Assembly: GCF_032118995.1 (NCBI RefSeq)
Contig: NC_092669.1
Location: 5,827,501 to 5,891,500, forward strand
Direction of reading: 5' to 3'
Source of the DNA: Asterias amurensis
Taxonomy: Eukaryota > Echinodermata > Asteroidea > Forcipulatida > Asteriidae
DNA length: 64,000 nucleotides
Shown here: in pieces, positions 20,894 through 30,888 of the stretch
Layout of the letters: every line of letters begins with the position of its first letter
Position numbering within the stretch: the first letter of the stretch is position 1
Notes under the pieces: model-generated
What the model was told of the DNA's origin: nothing
Databases searched by the model: none
What the model saw: the letters and a program-made list of their open reading frames with translations, nothing else
Program-made: the position numbers and the translations under genes

Positions 20894-21715
20894 CAAGGCA
20901 GTAGACACTAACATTATTGATAATTACTCAAAGTAATTATTAGGATCAAACCTAACTTGGTAACGAGTAATGGGGAGAGGTTGTGATAGTGTACAACATT
21001 GTGAGAAACAGCTCCCTCTGAAGTGACGTAGTTTTCGAGAAAGAACTAATTTCCCGCACGAATTTGATTTCGAGACCTCAGAATTAGGTTTTAAAGTCAC
21101 CTGGAAGTGGTATTTAAGAGTAGAACCCGACCCGAGAGGGCGCTGTTCGTGACGTCAATCGAGGCAGACTTTGCCTGTAATGCGTAGAGTAAACACAATT
21201 GCAAAGTACATGTACGGACCAAATCGTGTATTGCTGCTGAATGTAGGTGTATTGCTGCTGATTGCAGAAAAACACTTTTTGAAATGTACCAACTCACGAC
21301 TTGGACATACATGTACTTTACACGTGTTTTTACTATACGCATTGCAGGCAAAGTCTGCCTCGATTGACGTCACAAAAGGGGTAGGCGGAGTCAGCCCCCC
21401 AAACAACTTTATATATTTTTTAAACATATAAATCGTGACAAAAATTACTAAAAAGTTGTTTTATTGTTCGTCAGCATATACTCTTATGTTTGAAATAAAA
21501 AAAATTATATTTCCAGGTGACTTTAAGGTCTCAAAATCAAGCATCTGAAAGCACACAACTTCCTGTGACAAGGGTGTTTTTTTCTTTCATATGTTATCTC
21601 GCAACATCGACGATCAATTGAGCTCAAATTTTCACAAGTTTGTTTATGCACATGTTGAGATACACCAAGTGGGACGAATGGTCTTTGACAAGTACCAAGT
21701 GCCCAGTGTCTTTAA
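20894..21715. mobile_element. Family A element (A9) split by element D2
   Basis: Left part 20894 to about 21090 (AAGGCAGTAGACACTA start); right part about 21527-21715 ending CAGTGTCTTTAA. The break lies in the central palindrome. Confidence 0.88.
21091..21526. mobile_element. Complete family D TTAA element (D2)
   Basis: TTAA (21091-21094), AGTCACCTGGAAGTGG; ends CCAGGTGACT, TTAA (21523-21526). About 428 bp between target repeats, with long inner inverted arms (GTGACGTCAATCGAGGCAGA and its complement). The exact target duplication supports piggyBac-type insertion. Confidence 0.9.
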
Positions 21716-21830
21716 GGAACCCCGGCTGAAGTAATCTCATCTGCAGCTATACGCGCACCCTTACATAACTCTAACTGCATCTGACAAAATATTCATGTTG
21801 TTTCAAGCCATCCAATTAATGCACACACGC

Positions 21831-23002
21831 AGTGCGTACATCTTCAATCATTCGAGGTACGCACTTAATTAAAAAATAATTTAATCAACAACAAAATATA
21901 TAAGTAATTGTTTACCTTCTTAATCCCGATTGGGGAACAGTTACCGTCACGTATCGATAAAGCAAGTTCAAAACGTCAAAATAATGAAATATCTTCAGTT
22001 GTTGGTTGTTCAAACAAGGTGGTCATCAAGCAAACTTACTCTATGCTCCGTGGACGCCAAAATGTATAATTCCTGCCTCCTCTCAAATAAATATGACTCG
22101 TGCACAATGAGGTCACTAATACGGTTTTAGATGTATTGGTAAAGCTCAGGGAAATTCCCTTTCTCTCCTGCTTTGTAACACCATAGTAACACGTTCCAGT
22201 TGACTGCGTCTGCACGTGGTGTGTCTTTTGTTGTGGCGTAAGGTTGTGCACGTTTTGCACGTCGTTACAAATATAACGGTTAATATGGGCTCTGTTCGAA
22301 TACACGGCTTCGGCTTTGGGTTCAGCTTCAGGCTCCATCCATTCTCTCTTATGAAGCCCTGAGCACGTACGCAAAGCACGCGCAATATTATCGAAACATG
22401 ATCACGGGTCCAAGCTAGTGCGTACATCTTCAATCATTCGAGGTACGCACTTAATTAAAAAATAATTTAATCAACAACAAAATATATAAGTAATTGTTTA
22501 CCTTCTTAATCCCGATTGGGGAACAGTTACCGTCACGTATCGATAAAGCAAGTTCAAAACGTCAAAATAATGAAATATCTTCAGTTGTTGGTTGTTCAAA
22601 CAAGGTGGTCATCAAGCAAACTTACTCTATGCTCCGTGGACGCCAAAATGTATAATTCCTGCCTCCTCTCAAATAAATATGACTCGTGCACAATGAGGTC
22701 ACTAATACGGTTTTAGATGTATTGGTAAAGCTCAGGGAAATTCCCTTTCTCTCCTGCTTTGTAACACCATAGTAACACGTTCCAGTTGACTGCGTCTGCA
22801 CGTGGTGTGTCTTTTGTTGTGGCGTAAGGTTGTGCACGTTTTGCACGTCGTTACAAATATAACGGTTAATATGGGCTCTGTTCGAATACACGGCTTCGGC
22901 TTTGGGTTCAGCTTCAGGCTCCATCCATTCTCTCTTATGAAGCCCTGAGCACGTACGCAAAGCACGCGCAATATTATCGAAACATGATCACGGGTCCAAG
23001 CT
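21831..23002. repeat. 586-bp tandem duplication, exact by eye
   Basis: Copy 1 is 21831-22416 and copy 2 is 22417-23002; the offset is 586 everywhere I compared, with no difference seen. Each unit starts AGTGCGTACATCTTCAATC and ends GGTCCAAGCTAG. On the minus strand each has a donor-like ATAGA|GTAAGT (about 22040 and 22626) downstream of a TATTTATTTG box, so it might hold a duplicated promoter and non-coding exon (weak inference). It may also be an assembly artefact. Confidence 0.9.
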
Positions 23003-23760
23003 AGCCCGACGCCGAGGTTTCGAAAAGGCCCGCAAAAATAATGCTCTTCCTTACTGACTCCGCTCTAACTCTCACCCCTAGACCAATGACATATCTGGGT
23101 GCACCACATGTACCCAAGGCTTGGAGTGCTAAGCATACACCCCCAAATAAAAGTCTAAAATATGTTTACAGTCTAGAGAAAACTGACCATTGACTCATTG
23201 TCATGCAGCCGACTGCACGAAACGCTTTGATTAATCCTATATCTCGAGTTAAGACGAGTAACTCGGTCTTTTAACTTACGATGGGTTTAATGCGTCCTAA
23301 CGTCTATGGATACGAAAGATAAATCCAAGTTAGAAAGAGTTTGGTGAAATCGACGGTTAAACTGTTATCCCCTGCTCAGTTTGATATGGGGAATTCTAAA
23401 GGCCTGATGACGAGTTGTTCCATCCAAATAAAACACCCCATTTAAAAGTGTAAAGGGCTGTGACAGGTTGGGTATATACAAATTTACCATTCAATGAATA
23501 TCCATATGAATCGATATGAGGTCAATACTTTGAGCTACACACAATGTATTGCCACTAGACAGTCTGGTGGGTTACCCGGGGACTTTGGAAGTTTGCTTCG
23601 TGGTCGATTGTTCTCGGTAATGTGCGCATGCCCAGAACTACGTAAACAATGGAAATTTACCTGGTAAGTCTGCTGCCATCTAGCGCCTCAAAGTCTCCCA
23701 TTATAGCTGTGTATCCTTATTATTTCTGCATGGATAGACAAATCCAGGCGCGCAACGGGT
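23003..23760. other. Intergenic, no gene seen
   Basis: No exon, RNA gene or clear repeat recognised. Confidence 0.4.
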
Positions 23761-25460
23761 GAGGCGTGGGGTCCGGGCCCACTCAAGGGCTCGGGGAAAT
23801 TTGCATCTGGATGCTCTGGCAATCTTAAGCCAGTAACAGGCGCAATCTTAAGCCATTAACAGGCATAATGAATGAAACAAAACATAAAGACTTTAAAATG
23901 TGAGCAGCAGTAGAACCTTTTTGAGGATGTTTATATGACACAAATTTTAGGGGGCAAAACTGTCAAAGAGTGAGTATGCGAGTGAGTTAAGCCTTTACGG
24001 CGTTGGTCCGGGCCCACTTAAGGGGCCGGGAAAATTTTGCATTCTAGATGCTCTGTGGTGCAATAGGTCATTCAGAGGCCAAGTTGTCGTACGAAACAAT
24101 ACAATAAACTTTGAGCAGAACAATGTGGGCCCTTGTGGATTTTCGAAATTCTTGACTTTTCATTGATAAGGGTGTGCGTAGTTGATTGCTTGCAGTGTTT
24201 GTATGCAAGGTTTACGGAAAAAGAAAACAATCTCTGAAACGTCTCAATGAATTTGATATTAAAGAAACAGAAATAGCAACATCGGGTGACCAATATCGCT
24301 CGAACTAGCCATGGAGATCAGACTCATGAATGCACTAGTCTTCAGCATTGCATTATGGGTCTGAGACATGGACATTGACACAGAATGAGAAAACAATTTC
24401 TAGTTTCGAGATTTGGTGCTGGAGGCGAATGCTAAACCTCAAACGGCAAGACCACACCACTAACATCAGTGTGCTGGAGAGAGTCCATAACCCCAAAAGC
24501 CTAGTAAATACCATGCTACAGACAAAAAAATTGTATTTTGGGCACATTGCAATTAGAAGAGAAGGAGATAACCTGGAGAAGCAACGTATAGACAGACGTG
24601 TTGCTGGTCGCGCCAGAGGAAGTCCAAAGGCGAGGTGGACAGATAACATTCGTGCACCGCACTGGACTGGTACGCGTAGAAGGAATTCACTTCTCGGATC
24701 ACCACGGGACGGACGCCCTATAATGGACTAAAGAGAAGAAGCCATGCCGCAGAACAGCAATTGCAGACAGGGACAGCGCTTCACACAGGAAAGTAAACAT
24801 ACCATTACTACAAGAGAACTAAAAAGTATGGAGATGACACGTACGTACGTGCCCTTATATTGTAAGACACACGAGTTAAAAAAAATCCCCAACTCCCTCC
24901 GGATTGATGCTAATAATGGGAAACATGGTTTGGTTTCCTTTAACACAATGCAAAAGTTGAGCCTGATGATAAAGATGGTCAAAAACATGAAGGAACATTT
25001 TGATATTGTGTCCCCGACCCATCAAAAAGTGGTCCCCGTCCCCTGACTACCGAGGCTCAGTACGTGGGACAAATGGTTTAGTCTTTTACACAGTGCAATA
25101 TTTGAGTTTCATGATAAAGACGGTCAGACACATGGGGGACATTTTATATTGTGTCCCCCACCTTAAAAAAGGGACAGCACGTCCATCCCACTCTTTCGGG
25201 TGTTAAGCTTTTACGGCGTAAGGTCCGGGCCCGCCGAAGGGCCCAGGAATTTTTTTATTTTAGATGCTTTGTGGTGCAATCTTAAGCCAATTTTGAGGGG
25301 GACACTTGATATAGTGTCCCCCACCCTTTAGAAAGTGGTGTCACCCGTCTCCCCAGGATTGATGCACATGGCGAGATACAGTGCATAGTTGAGCAGGTCA
25401 AATCATGTGGGGGGAACATTTGATATTGTGTTCCCCACCCTCCAAAAGTTGGGTGGAGGC
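23761..25460. repeat. Dispersed degenerate repeat modules
   Basis: A module GGTCCGGGCCCACT...GGGGAAATTTGCAT...GATGCTCTG occurs near 23775, 24005 and 25217. A second, GACATTTTATATTGTGTCCCC or similar, occurs near 24995, 25135, 25305 and 25410. They look like a decayed tandem or transposon-derived region around the LINE fragment. Confidence 0.55.
24298..24735 (+). pseudogene. LINE reverse transcriptase C-terminal fragment, frameshifted
   Basis: Encodes YGSETWTLTQNEK, then FEIWCWRRML, YFGHIAIRREGDNLE and GRARGSPKARWTDNI, the C-terminal signature of non-LTR retrotransposon polymerases. The upstream part (ATGAATGCACTAGTC) is out of frame by a small deletion relative to the copy at 41.7 kb. No catalytic core remains, so it is a dead fragment. 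Confidence 0.85.
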
Positions 25461-25469
25461 AATGTCCCC

Positions 25470-25666
25470 CTGCCCCCCCCCCCCCCCACTACCCCCCCAC
25501 CCCCCCGACTGATTGACGCCCACGACGAGGATAATATCAATCAACAAATACACATCACACACACAGATAATTTTTTAGACCGAAAGTGTAACATGAGAAT
25601 TGTAATTAGGTGTTCGGGCCAACAGCCCGGAACACCTCTTATTTTTGTTCGGTTTTTTTTTATTCA

Positions 25667-25698
<32 letters not shown>

Positions 25699-25740
25699 CT
25701 TCTCTATGTCCCTTGTCCCCTAACAAAAACATCTTTTCAA
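25470..25740. repeat. C-rich run, GGTGTTCGGG hairpin and TTC microsatellite
   Basis: Poly-C near 25474-25508; an inverted AGGTGTTCGGGCC...GGAACACCT at about 25609-25638; a TTC run of about 11 units near 25671-25702. The AACACC motif recurs near 49200-49255. Confidence 0.7.
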
Positions 25741-26682
25741 AATTCGTATAAACTTGAAACTTCACACATAGTTAGATGTTCATTAGGAGAAGAAAAATGT
25801 GTAGTTACGTCATGATGACGTCATCCATTCTTGAGTTATGAAAATTCAAAGTTTATTATTTCAAAAAATCATAACTTTTGATCTACATAACGAATTCTTA
25901 CAATTGTCATTGAAAACTCCGTAAACGCTCCACAGACATAACCCCATTTTGATGTTGTCTTCCGGCTCAAAAGAGAGGTTGAAAATTTCAAAATTCACGT
26001 CTAAAGAACAACGTAAATCCCCATTGGTATGTGCATAAACATTGCGCGTAGGCATACACACAACGTGTAGTGTATTAGCGGTTCAGCAGAGTCACGCTCC
26101 AGTGATCATCCATAGAGCGCGAAAAAGCTTCATGAAGAATAGTCTTCGTTCAAGGCGGTTAAAACATACATGCCCCTTACAGTCTTTTCTACAGTCGTCA
26201 ATATTTCCTAAGTTCATATTTCCTAAACTACATAAGCTATTTCGACAATCTATACATCATATGAAAGGGCTTTACGTACTTTACAGAAATGGATATGTTT
26301 GTGAACTTTCGTTGACCTTTTGACCTGTTTAAACCGGAAGTGACTGTGAAATGATTTGAAAGGGCGTTGTTTGTTGCCTTTTAGGTTGAAATATACATCC
26401 TTTGATGCTTTACCACCACAGCATACATGTCTGGCAAAGGTCTGGTTTAAAACAAATATTACCGATGACGTAACCAAACATACAGTTTTACAAGATGACG
26501 TAATCATGTTGTTTTGACAGTTTTTGCAATTTGAATCATTTATTACAAATCTTGAGAACAAAGCAAGGTGTAATAATTGTTTTTTAATCCAGGCTTTTAC
26601 TCCCGGAAACCGAACACCTTCAGTTTGTTCACAAACTCTCAATCTCTAGTTTTTAATAAAATAGCTGAGGTTTCGCGTTAAA
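25741..26682. other. Intergenic, no gene seen
   Basis: A minus-strand open frame at 26250-26642 has no recognisable domain or splice support. Confidence 0.4.
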
Positions 26683-27054
26683 TTCAAGGCATCTGAAAGC
26701 ACACAACTTGGGGTGTTTTTTCTTTCATTATTCCCTACCGCAATCGCAACTTCGACGACCAATTAAGTACATTTTCACAGCTTTGTTTTATGTTGAGATA
26801 CACCAAGAGAGAAGACTGTGCCCAATTTCTTAGAGCTGCTTAACGGTCGATGTTGTGCTTATCGGGCGCACCTAGCAATTTGTTCATTTCATAGCCTTGA
26901 TTAAGCAATGTTATTTGCTTATAGCGGCAGGCAAACAAGCAAAAAGGGTCCTTAAAGCCCCATTTCTGCTTAAGCACTCTGTTTAAGCAGAGAGCCAAAT
27001 TTCATAGAGCTGCCTGTAACGGTCGATTTTGTGCTTATTGGGCGCGGTTACACA

Positions 27055-27574
27055 CCTATATTCTGACACCCCTATGTTCCGACACCCCTATGTTCCGACA
27101 ACTCAGCCTATATTCCGACATCCCTATATTCCGACACCCCTATATTCCGACACCCCTATATTCCGACACCCCTATGTTCCGACAACTGAACCTATATTCC
27201 GACACCCCTATGTTCCGACACCCCTATGTTCCGACAACTGAACCTATATTCCGACACCCCTATGTTCCGACAACTCAGCCTATATTCCGACACCCTATGT
27301 TTCGACAACCCTATGTTCCGACACCCCTATGTTGGGACAACTGAACCTATATTCCGACACCCCTATGTTCCGACACCCCTATGTTCCGACAACTCAGCCT
27401 ATATTCCGACACCCTATGTTTCGACACCCCTATGTTCCGACACCCCTATATTCCGACACCCCTATGTTCCGACAACTGAACCTAAATTCCGACACCCCTA
27501 TGTTCCAACACCCCTATGTTCCAACACCCCTATATTCCGACACCCCTATGTTCCGACACCCCTATGTTCCGACA
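27055..27574. repeat. 16-bp array, plus orientation
   Basis: About 30 copies of ACCCCTATGTTCCGAC with variants (ATATTCCGAC, ACAACTGAACCTATATTCC). Open frames here are repeat artefacts. Confidence 0.95.
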
Positions 27575-28106
27575 AGTTATATTCGCACATTATTACTCTG
27601 CTGACCAACAACAAAAACACCAGTTGTATTACATGTTTCCCGGCGTATTTCGGCCGGTAATAAGTTTGAACATTAATAAGTTGATTTTTTTTTAAAGTGA
27701 TTGAATCAAATTAAGATGATTGAATCACACATGAATTTGGTGCTTTTGTTTTGTGGTTATAAACATGAGTTATGGCTCCCCGAGTAAGCTCACAAGAAAA
27801 TGCTCGGTACTTTACAATTTACTTTACAAGTTTCTTTGTTAGATGCGTGTCCGTGACCTTCAATTTATAAAAATTACAACTGTAATTTCTTGCATTTGCC
27901 CCCCCCCCAAAAAAAATAATAATAATAATAAAAGTAATAATGATGTTAACAATTAATAATAACAAATAATCAAGTCCTACCCCGCCCCGCCCCCCCCCCC
28001 CATTTACTCAGCCCTTCTCACTAAACCAAAGTTGCAGAAAAACACTTTTAATATAAATTATACTCGCACCGTTTTTCTTGAAAAATTGCTAACACGTTGG
28101 TGCAGG

Positions 28107-28293
28107 TTGTCGGAACATAGGGGTGTCGGAACATAGGGGTGTTTTGGTTGTCGGAATAAATGGGTGTCGGAACATAGGGGTGTCGGAATATAGGGGTGTC
28201 GGAACATAGGGGTGTCGGATTATAAGTTCAGTTGTCGGAACATAGGGGTGTCGGAACATAGGGGTGTCGGAACATAGGGATGTCGGAATATAG
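28107..28293. repeat. 16-bp array, inverted orientation
   Basis: About 10 copies of GTCGGAACATAGGGGT, the reverse complement of the unit at 27.1-27.6 kb. The two arrays form potential hairpin arms with a spacer of about 530 bases. Confidence 0.95.
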
Positions 28294-28424
28294 AGCAGTC
28301 ACCATTGGGCGCACCTAGCACATTTTTATTTCATAGCCTTGGTTAAGCAAGGTTTTTTGCCTAAAGCGGTAATCAAACAAAAAGGGTCCTTAAAGCCTCT
28401 ATTTTGCTTGAACACCCCATTCAC

Positions 28425-29180
28425 ACAGCGCATAGTGCAACGATCATTGCAAACGTTGTTATTGTGCCGGCGCAGCGGTGTGTATTGTACGTGTTTGAAT
28501 GGTAGGTGTAGCGACCAAAATGAGTGTCTAAAATGCTGCAGAAATGTTCGTACAATGTATTATCTTCTTGTTTACTGTGTAAAACCTTTCGAGGGGCACT
28601 TTAAACCATTAAACAATAATACATAATAATACATAATAACAGACACAGAAGGTAATGACTTGTTTTTATCGCCACTCCGCATTTATTTCGCCCGCCATTT
28701 TGTCATCACCTTCCTTCTTTTTGCTGAAGCAAACATCTAAAATGTTGCGTGCGCAGTTTGTTTACGTGTTGAAGATAGCAACCGCTCTTGTTGCTACGTT
28801 AAAATGTCCTTACCGTTAAGCAGCCCTATGCAAATCCTTCACAACATAATTGCAATACGTTGTTTAGTGTGGCGGTGTGTATTTCACGTGTGTTTGTATG
28901 GTAGGTGTAGCGAAGTAAGCGAGTCTCTGAAATGCTTCAGAAATGTTGTACAATGTATTATCTTCTTATTTACTCTCAAGTTAGTATGTAAACCTTTCAA
29001 GGGGCGCGCCCAGGCGCTTTGAACCATTACAAATAGTACTTGTAAAAGGCGATGATTTTTTTTTTTCCGCCACTCTGCATTTGTATCGCCCGCCATTTTG
29101 TCAGTAGGGGGCCTACCTTCTTCTTTTTTGCTTAAGCAAACGATCTAAAATCTTGTGCGCGCTGTTTGTTTACGTGCTTA
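28425..29180. repeat. Two tandem diverged copies of a block of about 360 bp
   Basis: GCGGTGTGTATT, GAATGGTAGGTGTAGCGA, ACAATGTATTATCTTCTT and CGCCCGCCATTTTGTCA occur in the same order at about 28470-28705 and 28872-29100. No protein recognised. Confidence 0.75.
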
Positions 29181-29326
29181 ACCTCGTGAAATATATGTAC
29201 ATTCCTCCATGGTTTAAGCAATTAATTTTGCAACGTTAAGCCAAAAAAATTGCTAACCTTTAAGCAGCGCTATGAAATTTGGCCCTGGTCTTTGACAATT
29301 ACCAGGTGTCTGGTGTGGGTTTCACA

Positions 29327-29464
29327 AAGAGTTAGGACTAGTCTTCTCTCGAGTTAGGACCAGTTACTCGTCCTAACTTAGGATTATCCATGCAATTTGT
29401 ATGTCTCCTACTAGGACGAGTCCTAAGTTAGGACTGGTCCTAACTCTTTGTGAAATCGACCCCT
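29327..29464. repeat. Palindromic fold-back element
   Basis: GGGTTTCACAAAGAGTTAGG to CCTAACTCTTTGTGAAATCG: about 60-bp arms with AGGACGAGTCCTAAGTTAGG inside. It lies beside the end of fold-back F. Confidence 0.85.
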
Positions 29465-29737
29465 ATGCCTAACTGTGCGAGAGTTTTTAATGCAATCGTG
29501 GAGGTCAGGATTCCCACAGCCTCATCACACGCACAGCACCACATCACCTTCATGACAAAGGACGCACCGACCTGGTTTAAAGTTTGGTTCAGTGACAATT
29601 GTTCCCAGACTATTTTCAGTTGAATGAACTTGTTGGCCGAATTGGTTGAGCATAACACTGGTCTCCGCATTGGTCTTTGTTACCCGTAGGCGCACTGCAT
29701 GATTTTTACCGCTTTACTTAAATATGGCTTAATTTGC

Positions 29738-30121
29738 TTAAAGGCAGTGGACACTATTACTAAAAATAATTATTAGTATAAAACATCACTTGGTAACGAG
29801 TAATGGGGAGAGGTTGGTAGTATAAAACATTGTGAGAAACGGCTCCCTCTTGAGTGACGTAGTGTTCGGGAGTATTTTTCCACGAATTTGATTTCGAGAC
29901 CTCAGATTTAGAATTTGAGGTCTCGAAATCAAACATCTGAAATCACACAACTTTGTGTGACCAAGGTGCGACAAGGGTGTTTTTCTTTCATTAATATCTC
30001 GTAACTTCGATGACCAATTGAGCTCAAATTTTCACAGGTTTGTTATTTTATGCATATGTTGAGATACACAAACTGTGGAGACTAGTCTTTGACAATTACC
30101 AATAGTGTCCACTGCCTTTAA
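29738..30121. mobile_element. Family A element (A11), complete
   Basis: TTAA (29738-29741), AGGCAGTGGACACTATTAC; ends GTCCACTGCCT, TTAA (30118-30121). Clear target duplication. Confidence 0.92.
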
Positions 30122-30688
30122 TTCCCACAACACCGAACTCGTTCCCATACGTTCTGATAAATCCAATCGAAGAGGCTGCTAAACTGTATGTACACGGAGT
30201 GTGCGTTGTTGCAACCTTGTACGGTCTGTGTCTACGAAATGGACGGCCGCTCGGACAGGTTGGATCGGAATGGTGCTCCGGAACTTTTGAGCCTGCTCAA
30301 CTTCTTCGAGCAACCACGTCCTGCAATTAGACGGAGTGGCAACGTACATTTAAAAACGAGGACGTACTGTACTGCAAAATGAACTGCCGTACTTGGATCA
30401 TACTGGACGTCCTAAACATGGCACAGTTGATCGTCATTTAGATGTTTGTGTGCACAGGCCAGAACTCATTACCAGTATGTAAATGACCTTAGGGTGACAT
30501 GAAGACATTTTTCGGCCAAAGTTCCAGCCATAATAAAACCCGTATCATAATTATGTTTTAGGACTGGCTCTGACGTTTTGAGACATGGCTTGATGCGGCC
30601 CAGCCTTTACAAAAAGAAAGAACACAATCCAGCTTCCATATATTGGTATATGTGTGCAGTGTTTCTGGTGAGGTTCTTTGCCTTTTAG
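30122..30688. other. 5' flank of transporter gene
   Basis: An open frame at 30188-30382 (64 residues) has no recognised domain. A strong acceptor-like TTCTTTGCCTTTTAG ends at 30688, one base before the transporter ATG, so an upstream non-coding exon is likely. Confidence 0.4.
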
Positions 30689-30689
30689 C

Positions 30690-30888
30690 ATGGATAAGAC
30701 TGGAGAACAAGACGGTGGTTGGCCTGGAAGGATAGCAGTCGTATCGGTCTGGACCAAGGGTTTCATTTGGGTTGCTATTTTGAAAGGACTTGGAATACTT
30801 CTGCCTACATTTCAAGAGGAGTTTCTGGTACAAACTTGGATTCTTGGATGGATGAGCTCCTTGCTTCTGGCTACGATTGGACTCATTG
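30690..30888 (+). CDS. Transporter exon 1: N-terminus and helices 1-2
   Basis: The ATG at 30690 is followed by G (good context). Encodes MDKTGEQDGGWPG and then two hydrophobic helices. Donor G|GTAATG in phase 1. In-frame codons just upstream are not ATG and lie in a pyrimidine tract. Confidence 0.85.

Larger units (their letters stand above)
26820..29286. mobile_element. Large composite fold-back F (family C ends)
   Basis: Begins GCCCAATTTCTTAGAGCTGC and ends GCGCTATGAAATTTGGCCC, the family C termini, but is 2.5 kb long. It contains two inverted 16-bp arrays and a duplicated block. The module CGGGCGCACCTAGCA...TTCATAGCCTTG occurs at about 26866 and 28310. Confidence 0.6.
26683..29310. mobile_element. 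Family A remnant (A10) split by the large fold-back F
   Basis: The left remnant 26683-26819 ends GAGAGAAGACT; the right remnant resumes GGTCTTTGACAATTACCAGG at about 29287. These join to the family A consensus AGAAGACTGGTCTTTGAC. Confidence 0.65.

Noticed and set aside
22036..22960. A duplicated 112-residue protein gene on the minus strand
   Set aside because: The frame opens at a non-ATG codon, has no recognisable domain and ends at a donor-like site. It is better treated as non-coding duplicated sequence.
24348..24731. A host gene
   Set aside because: The residues match the C-terminus of LINE reverse transcriptases and the upstream part is frameshifted.
26250..26642. A 130-residue minus-strand protein
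   Set aside because: No domain, no splice signals and no conservation clue; AT-rich intergenic composition.
27029..27660. Open frames with YVPTPLCSD-type repeats
   Set aside because: By-product of the 16-bp array.
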